Shown here: positions 59,030 to 64,000 of the stretch, in pieces
How the letters are laid out: each line of letters starts with the position of its first letter
How positions within the stretch are numbered: the first letter of the stretch is position 1
Assembly (NCBI RefSeq): GCF_028776105.2
Contig: NZ_CP145606.1
Location: forward strand, 1,240,001-1,304,000
DNA length: 64,000 nt
From: Neisseria leonii
Lineage (GTDB): Bacteria > Pseudomonadota > Gammaproteobacteria > Burkholderiales > Neisseriaceae
Direction: 5' to 3'
The notes under the pieces: generated by a model
Told to the model about the DNA's origin: nothing
Seen by the model: the letters and a program-made list of their open reading frames with translations, nothing else
Database searches by the model: none
Translations under genes and position numbers: made by a program

Positions 59030-59842
59030 ATGAATACATACCTGAAAAAATGGTCCGGCATCATCATCCTGTACCTGCTGTCGGCAGCGGCGGCAGCACA
59101 GGTACCCGCCGGACGCATTTACGATACGGCAGCCCAAACCGACATCACGGCAGAAGCACTGGTACAGGCACTGGCACAAAGCCCGATGGTGATTATCGGC
59201 GAAAAACATGATGAAACCGCCCACCACCAAGCCGAGTTATGGCTGTTGCAGCAAACCGAAACACCGCGCAGCCGGGGTTCGGTCTTATTGGAAATGCTGG
59301 ATACCGCACAACAGCGGGACGTCACGCGCGTTCAGCAATGGCTTCTGGACGGAGGCAGCACAAGCGAGCGGCGGCTGCCGGAAAAAATGGCGTGGAACCA
59401 TGCCTGGAACTGGCCGGATTACGCCAGTACCGTATCATGGATCATGCGCCGTCAGGCCAAGGTTCTGGCTGCCGCACCCGGCAGGGACGATGTACGCCGT
59501 GCTGCCGCTTTCGTTCCCGACGGCAGATACAGCGGCGCACCTGCCGTCCGGCAGGCATTGGAGCAGATCATCGGCACCAACCATACCGGCACGGGCAATA
59601 CGGACAAGGTCTCCATGCAGCAGTTCAAAGACAGCACCATGGCACAGAATCTGGCTGCCGCACCCCGACCCGCCTGGCTGCTGACCGGATCGATACATGC
59701 CTCCAAACAGCTGGGCATACCGCTGTTTTTACGCGATGCGGGCAAGGCATCCGATGCCAAAGTACTGATTCTGACTACCCGAGACAGCGACATCGATACC
59801 GGTCACGGCGATTACATCTGGTATCTGGATCCCGCCCCCTGA
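59030..59842 (+). CDS. ChaN-family heme-binding protein
   Basis: The 270-residue exported protein has an N-terminal signal peptide (about 1-24, ending AAAAAQ) and the ChaN fold motif IIGEKHDETAHH at 55-66, plus SIHASKQLGIP near 218. ChaN proteins dimerise around stacked hemes and are usually lipoproteins in heme-uptake operons (as with PhuW). Here no lipobox cysteine is present, so it looks soluble and periplasmic. It lies 37 bases after the receptor and 61 before the binding protein, in one operon. Confidence 0.82.
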   Translation: MNTYLKKWSGIIILYLLSAAAAAQVPAGRIYDTAAQTDITAEALVQALAQSPMVIIGEKHDETAHHQAELWLLQQTETPRSRGSVLLEMLDTAQQRDVTRVQQWLLDGGSTSERRLPEKMAWNHAWNWPDYASTVSWIMRRQAKVLAAAPGRDDVRRAAAFVPDGRYSGAPAVRQALEQIIGTNHTGTGNTDKVSMQQFKDSTMAQNLAAAPRPAWLLTGSIHASKQLGIPLFLRDAGKASDAKVLILTTRDSDIDTGHGDYIWYLDPAP

Positions 59843-59903
59843 CCGGCCGCGCCGTTTTCAGACGGCCCGGCCGCCCCAACCCTACCGCATCAGGAAATAC
59901 ACC

Positions 59904-60689
59904 ATGAAAAAATACCTCTCCCTCCTGTTACTGGCCGCCTGCCTGCCCGCCGCCGCCCAGCGCGTTATCGTGCTCACGCCCGATGTGGCCGATATTGTCG
60001 CCCGGCTCGGTGCGGAAAAAGAAGTCGTCGGCATTCACGAATTCAACCGCAACCCCGCCTTCAACAATACGCCGTCCGTCGGTTTTTACCGCAACCTTTC
60101 TGCCGAACCGATACTGGCGGGCAAACCCGATCTCGTCATCGGCAGCTGGCTGGCCAAACCGGACGGTATCTACACCCACCTGCGCAATGCCGGTGTCAAA
60201 GCCGAAAATGTCCATACCGACGAATCACCGGAAAACTACCGCCAAAGCCTGATGCGCATCGGCAGGCTGCTGGGCAAAGAACCGCAGGCCGCCAATCTCG
60301 CCCGCACATTCCAAAACGGCATGCAGCCCATGCCGAAAACCGGCAAGCGTTATTTGCTCAGCTACGACGGCCGTTATGCGGCAGGCAGAAACACCGTCGG
60401 CGACACCCTGATCAGACTGGCAGGCGGCATCAATGCCGCAGCACAAGTGGACGGCCTCAAACCGCTCTCCCGCGAGGGCTGGCTGAAAGCAAAACCCGAT
60501 ATCGTGATTATCGCCAAACATAACGAACAAAGTATCGGCGGTGCCGCCAAAGTCCTGCAACGCCCCGAAATCGCTGCCAGCCCGGCGGGACAAAACCGGC
60601 GCGTCCTGTTCTGGCCTGCCGACGACTATATGCGCTACGGCCTGTACACCCCCGATATTGTGCGCCGTCTGCACGGTTTGGCCCAATAA
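59904..60689 (+). CDS. hmuT: Heme-type ABC transporter substrate-binding protein (HmuT/PhuT-like)
   Basis: The 261-residue periplasmic protein opens MKKYLSLLLLAACLPAAAQR, a short signal; AAQ-type cleavage is more likely than lipidation at Cys13. The core is a BtuF/FecB-type helical-backbone binding fold: RVIVLTPDVADIVARLGAEK, VVGIHEFNRNP with a tyrosine-rich next turn, KPDLVIGSW, and KPDIVIIAKHNEQS. Gene order with permease and ATPase and with a heme-type receptor supports heme; siderophore is an alternative. Confidence 0.83.
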   Translation: MKKYLSLLLLAACLPAAAQRVIVLTPDVADIVARLGAEKEVVGIHEFNRNPAFNNTPSVGFYRNLSAEPILAGKPDLVIGSWLAKPDGIYTHLRNAGVKAENVHTDESPENYRQSLMRIGRLLGKEPQAANLARTFQNGMQPMPKTGKRYLLSYDGRYAAGRNTVGDTLIRLAGGINAAAQVDGLKPLSREGWLKAKPDIVIIAKHNEQSIGGAAKVLQRPEIAASPAGQNRRVLFWPADDYMRYGLYTPDIVRRLHGLAQ

Positions 60690-60702
60690 AACGGGGACGC
60701 GC

Positions 60703-61635
60703 ATGAAAAAATATCTGGCCGTATGGCTGGCCGCAGCCGTTTTACTCGTCTGGTTCTGCGCCGGTATCGGCGAAGGCGGCTGGCGCAATCCGCTGGCCGC
60801 AGACCCTGTGCTGATGCAGATCCGGCTGCCCAGAATAGCGGCCGCACTGCTGGCCGGAGCCGCACTGGCGGCCAGCGGTTCCGCCTTGCAGGCATTGTTT
60901 GAAAACCCTCTGGCCGATCCCAGCCTCATCGGTACGTCGGGCGGGGCGGCCATGGGCGTGGTATCGGCCATCGCCTTCGGCTGGCCGGTGGCCGTTCCGG
61001 CCGCCGCATTTATCGGTGCGTTTGCCGTCTGTATGATTATTCTGGCCGCCCACCGCCTTTTCGGCGGCGGCAAACTCGGACTGCTGGTGATGGGTTTCGT
61101 CATCAGTGCGCTGTGCGGTGCACTGGTCAGCCTGGTCTTGTTCCTTTCAGACGACATGGCACTGCGCAGCGCCATGACCTGGCTCTCGGGCAGTTTCTCC
61201 GAAGCGGGATTCATCTCGCCGCTGTATGCGGCCGCGATTATGCTGGCCGGTTTCGTGATTCTGACCGTATGCGGCCGCCGGCTCGACTATCTGCTGCTGG
61301 GCGACGAAGTGGCGCACACGCTGGGTATCCATATCGGACTGACCCGCATCTTGACCGTTACCGGTGCCGCCCTGATGACCGGTGCGGCGGTTTCGCTCGG
61401 CGGCATTATCGGCTTTGTCGGCATGATGGTACCCAATGTGCTGGCACAAACCGTCGGCGGCGGCCGCACCCGCTTAATCGCACTCTCGGCAGCGGCCGGA
61501 TCGCTGTTTATGCTGGCAGCCGATACATTTGCCCGCCGGGTGGTTTATCCGGTGGATCTGCCGGTCGGCATCGTCATTGCCATTCTCGGCGGCCCTTTCT
61601 TTTTATGGCTGATTATCAGGGAACAGAAGCGTTAA
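60703..61635 (+). CDS. hmuU: FecCD-family ABC permease (HmuU/PhuU-like)
   Basis: The 310-residue inner-membrane protein belongs to the FecCD/BtuC family with about ten helices. It shows [24 protein letters not shown] text ([20 protein letters not shown]), the QALFENPLADPSLIGTSGGA loop and the GFVGMMVPNVLAQ coupling segment. It starts 13 bases after hmuT; the frame is open further upstream but overlaps hmuT. Confidence 0.88.
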   Translation: MKKYLAVWLAAAVLLVWFCAGIGEGGWRNPLAADPVLMQIRLPRIAAALLAGAALAASGSALQALFENPLADPSLIGTSGGAAMGVVSAIAFGWPVAVPAAAFIGAFAVCMIILAAHRLFGGGKLGLLVMGFVISALCGALVSLVLFLSDDMALRSAMTWLSGSFSEAGFISPLYAAAIMLAGFVILTVCGRRLDYLLLGDEVAHTLGIHIGLTRILTVTGAALMTGAAVSLGGIIGFVGMMVPNVLAQTVGGGRTRLIALSAAAGSLFMLAADTFARRVVYPVDLPVGIVIAILGGPFFLWLIIREQKR

Positions 61636-61636
61636 T

Positions 61637-62374
61637 ATGACCCTATCGCTCAGAAACTGCACGGTTCACGCCCATCACCGGACCATTCTGTCGGTCGGCC
61701 GAATCGACATTCCCGCCCGTGAAATCAGCGCTGTCATCGGCCCCAACGGAGCGGGGAAATCCACGCTGCTCAAACAGTTTCTCTATCACGCGCAAACCGA
61801 ATGGTGCGGCCTGCCCATGAAGTCCGCCCTGAAACAGCGCAAAATCGCCTGGGTCGGACAGCACGAACATTTCCGCCTGCCGATGACGGTAGCCGAATAT
61901 GTCGTGATGGGGCGGGCACAACCGGCATGGTTCCGCCCGGCACGGCCCGCCGGTAACGATTTAAAAACACTGCTGGATCTCTTTGACCTGACACCGCTGC
62001 AAGACAAACGCATCGAAACGCTCAGCGGCGGCGAGCAGCAGCGTGCGGCCATTATCCGCGCCCTGCTGCAACAGCCCGAACTGCTGATGCTGGACGAGCC
62101 GACCAACCATCTCGACGTACACTACCAACACCGTCTGATGCACCACCTGCAAACGCTGCCGCAACAGGGCACCACCGTGGTGATGGTGCTGCACGATCTG
62201 AATCTGGCCGCCCATTACAGCAGCCACGCCCTGCTGATGGACAAAGGGGGCGTGGCCGCATCAGGCGCAACGGCACAAGTGATGGATACCGCCCTGCTGA
62301 GCCGTATCTATGATTGGCCGATATGCGCCTATCGGGCAAACGGCAAAACCTGGTTTCAGGCCGCAACCTTATAA
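61637..62374 (+). CDS. hmuV: Heme-type ABC transporter ATPase (HmuV/PhuV-like)
   Basis: The 245-residue ATPase has Walker A GPNGAGKST (35-43), the signature LSGGEQQRA, Walker B LLMLDEPTNHLD and the switch histidine in VLHDLNLAAHY. It powers import through HmuU. It begins immediately after the hmuU stop, so the three genes are one unit. The end of the operon is the DUS-pair terminator that follows. Confidence 0.9.
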   Translation: MTLSLRNCTVHAHHRTILSVGRIDIPAREISAVIGPNGAGKSTLLKQFLYHAQTEWCGLPMKSALKQRKIAWVGQHEHFRLPMTVAEYVVMGRAQPAWFRPARPAGNDLKTLLDLFDLTPLQDKRIETLSGGEQQRAAIIRALLQQPELLMLDEPTNHLDVHYQHRLMHHLQTLPQQGTTVVMVLHDLNLAAHYSSHALLMDKGGVAASGATAQVMDTALLSRIYDWPICAYRANGKTWFQAATL

Positions 62375-62393
62375 GCAATTGGGGACATGCCAA

Positions 62394-62432
62394 AGGCCGT
62401 CTGAAAACGCTTCATCTGTTTTCAGACGGCCT
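62394..62432. terminator. DUS-pair terminator between hmuV and tldD
   Basis: AGGCCGTCTGAAAA and TTTTCAGACGGCCT pair between convergent genes. Confidence 0.75.
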
Positions 62433-62472
62433 TGATGTTACCAACCGTCGCGGACGGCCAGACTTCGGACGG

Positions 62473-63915
62473 CTAATGCTCGCTGCCGCCCACAATCAAC
62501 CCGGCATCGATTTTCAGCGTCGGCTGCCCCACGCCCACCGGCACACTCTGGCCGTCTTTACCGCACACGCCCACGCCTTTGTCCAAAGCCGTATCGTTAC
62601 CGATCATGGACACGTGTTTCAACACTTCCGGCCCGTTGCCGATAATCGTCGCCCCTTTCACCGGATACTGCAATTTACCGTTTTCCACCCACCATGCCTC
62701 GGAAGCGGAAAACACGAATTTGCCGCTGGTGATGTCCACTTGGCCGCCGCCGAAATTGACCGCGTAAATGCCTTGGTCCACCGATGCGATGATTTCCTGC
62801 GCGTCATACTGTCCGTTTTCCATAAACGTATTCGTCATGCGCGGCATGGGCGCGGAAGAATAACTTTCGCGGCGGCCGTTGCCCGTTACCGGCACGCCCA
62901 TCAGGCGGGCATTGGTTTCGTCTTGCAGATAGCCGGTCAGAATACCGTCTTCAATCAAGACGGTACGGCCGGTGGGGTTGCCCTCGTCGTCGATATTGAG
63001 CGAACCGCGCCGGTCGGCCAGATTGCCCTGATCGACTACGGTAACGCCCTTGGCCGCCACCCGCTGCCCGATGCGTCCGGCAAACGCACTCGTGCCTTTG
63101 CGGTTGAAATCGCCTTCCAAACCGTGCCCCACCGCCTCGTGCAGCAGCACACCCGGCCAGCCGCTGCCCAACACGACCGTCATCGCACCCGCCGGCGCGG
63201 GGCGTGCTTCCAGATTCACCAAAGCCTGCTGCACGGCCGTCTGCACATATTCCTGCAATTTCACCTCATCGAAATAAGCCAAATCAAAACGGCCGCCGCC
63301 ACCCGCCGACCCCATCTCGCGCCGCTGCCCCTGCTGTGCAATCACGCTGACGCTCAGACGCACCAGCGGACGGATATCCGCCGCATGGCGGCCGTCCAGC
63401 CGCGCAATGTAGATTAAATCGTATTCGCAGGTCAGCCCCGCCATCACCTGCACTACGCGCGGATCCGCCGCCTTGGCCAAAGCCTCCACACGGTTGAGCA
63501 GGGCGACTTTGTCCGCCGAATCCAAACTGTGAATCGGATTGCCGCTGCCGTGCACCGCCGAGGCCGTCTGAATAGCGGTATCCGGCACCTGAAACCGGCC
63601 GCCTGCCGCGCCGATGGCTTTGACCGTATCGGCCGAACGCAGAATACTGTCCGCATTCAGGCTGTCGGCATAGGCAAAAGCCGTTTTCTCACCGGCCACC
63701 GCCCGTACGCCCACACCCTGATCAATCTGGAAGCTGCCCGACTTCACCAGCCCTTCTTCCAAATGCCAGCTTTCAAACGCCGTCCGCTGGCAGTATATAT
63801 CGGCAAAATCCACATGGCGGCTGCCGATGCGTGCCAGCGCACCCGCCAGTATGTCCGGTGCCAGCCCGTTGGCCGCCAGCAAATCGCGGCACACCGTTTC
63901 ATGATGTGTCTGCAT
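62473..63915 (-). CDS. tldD: Metalloprotease TldD
   Basis: The 480-residue protein matches TldD, the catalytic half of the TldD-TldE complex that degrades unfolded peptides and processes microcins and CcdA. The zinc motif HEAVGH (near 262) sits in SGWPGVLLHEAVGHGLEGDF. Glycine-rich GSAGGGGR and the NFGGGQVD segment are family features. The ATG at 63915, eight or so bases after GGAAAA, gives the usual length; a GTG four codons upstream is less likely. tldE is not in the window. Confidence 0.95.
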   Translation of the reverse strand: MQTHHETVCRDLLAANGLAPDILAGALARIGSRHVDFADIYCQRTAFESWHLEEGLVKSGSFQIDQGVGVRAVAGEKTAFAYADSLNADSILRSADTVKAIGAAGGRFQVPDTAIQTASAVHGSGNPIHSLDSADKVALLNRVEALAKAADPRVVQVMAGLTCEYDLIYIARLDGRHAADIRPLVRLSVSVIAQQGQRREMGSAGGGGRFDLAYFDEVKLQEYVQTAVQQALVNLEARPAPAGAMTVVLGSGWPGVLLHEAVGHGLEGDFNRKGTSAFAGRIGQRVAAKGVTVVDQGNLADRRGSLNIDDEGNPTGRTVLIEDGILTGYLQDETNARLMGVPVTGNGRRESYSSAPMPRMTNTFMENGQYDAQEIIASVDQGIYAVNFGGGQVDITSGKFVFSASEAWWVENGKLQYPVKGATIIGNGPEVLKHVSMIGNDTALDKGVGVCGKDGQSVPVGVGQPTLKIDAGLIVGGSEH

Positions 63916-64000
63916 AACATTTTCCACTATTCAAACGGCTGCCATTATACGGCAGTTTGGCGGCGTCTTTGTACCGCTGCCCACCCTGCTGCCCAAACAA
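63916..64000. other. Upstream region of tldD
   Basis: A minus-strand TATAAT (complement at 63944-63949) lies about 30 bases before the tldD ATG. No convincing -35 element and no gene is visible before the edge. Confidence 0.5.

Overview
The window comes from a GC-rich member of the Neisseriaceae, most likely a Neisseria species. The 12-base DNA uptake sequence AGGCCGTCTGAA (AG-DUS dialect) and its complement occur every kilobase or so, often as inverted pairs that act as terminators. Neisserial gene arrangements agree with this: a BirA-CoaX fusion, rpsP-rimM-trmD-rplS, and Slam and Tbp proteins. Apart from the Tbp/heme island and a small AT-rich insert, the gene content looks like ordinary chromosome.

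Layout. 0-11 kb: a partial purine phosphoribosyltransferase, rpmF-yceD divergent from yceF(maf)-rsmI-like methylase, tRNA-Pro, ribF-ileS, then hpnC, aroQ, a shikimate-dehydrogenase-like gene and an aromatic-acid transporter. 11-12 kb: a remnant of the 3' end of thiG and a YgjP-type metalloprotease. 12-17.4 kb: a complete rRNA operon on the minus strand (16S, tRNA-Ile, tRNA-Ala, 23S, 5S), with related palindromes on both sides and a double octamer tandem repeat upstream. 18-26 kb: birA-coaX, rfaE2, a three-tRNA cluster, folD, a low-GC foreign-looking gene, dtd, a PiT phosphate transporter, thiE. 26-35 kb: rmuC, engB, cytochrome c4, the two System II cytochrome c assembly genes, a TerC-CBS membrane protein behind a possible attenuator, and a small acetyltransferase. 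35-45.6 kb: fabF, acpP, prolyl oligopeptidase, a TetR regulator, murB-norM, metF, aroK-aroB. 45.6-46.9 kb: a decayed CoA-binding/acyl-CoA synthetase gene. 46.9-48.8 kb: the rpsP operon.

49.9-62.4 kb is the most notable region, an iron acquisition island. A compact TbpB-type surface lipoprotein and a TbpA-type TonB receptor are followed by a Slam translocon gene, which is the kind of machine that exports TbpB. Next come a heme-type TonB receptor, a ChaN-family protein and a complete heme-type ABC importer (binding protein, permease, ATPase). Fur-box-like sequences lie at the promoters before tbpB and before the second receptor. The island could carry out surface capture of a host iron protein, outer-membrane passage of iron and heme, and delivery into the cytoplasm. 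tldD closes the window.

Many long antisense reading frames exist because the DNA is GC-rich; they were not annotated.
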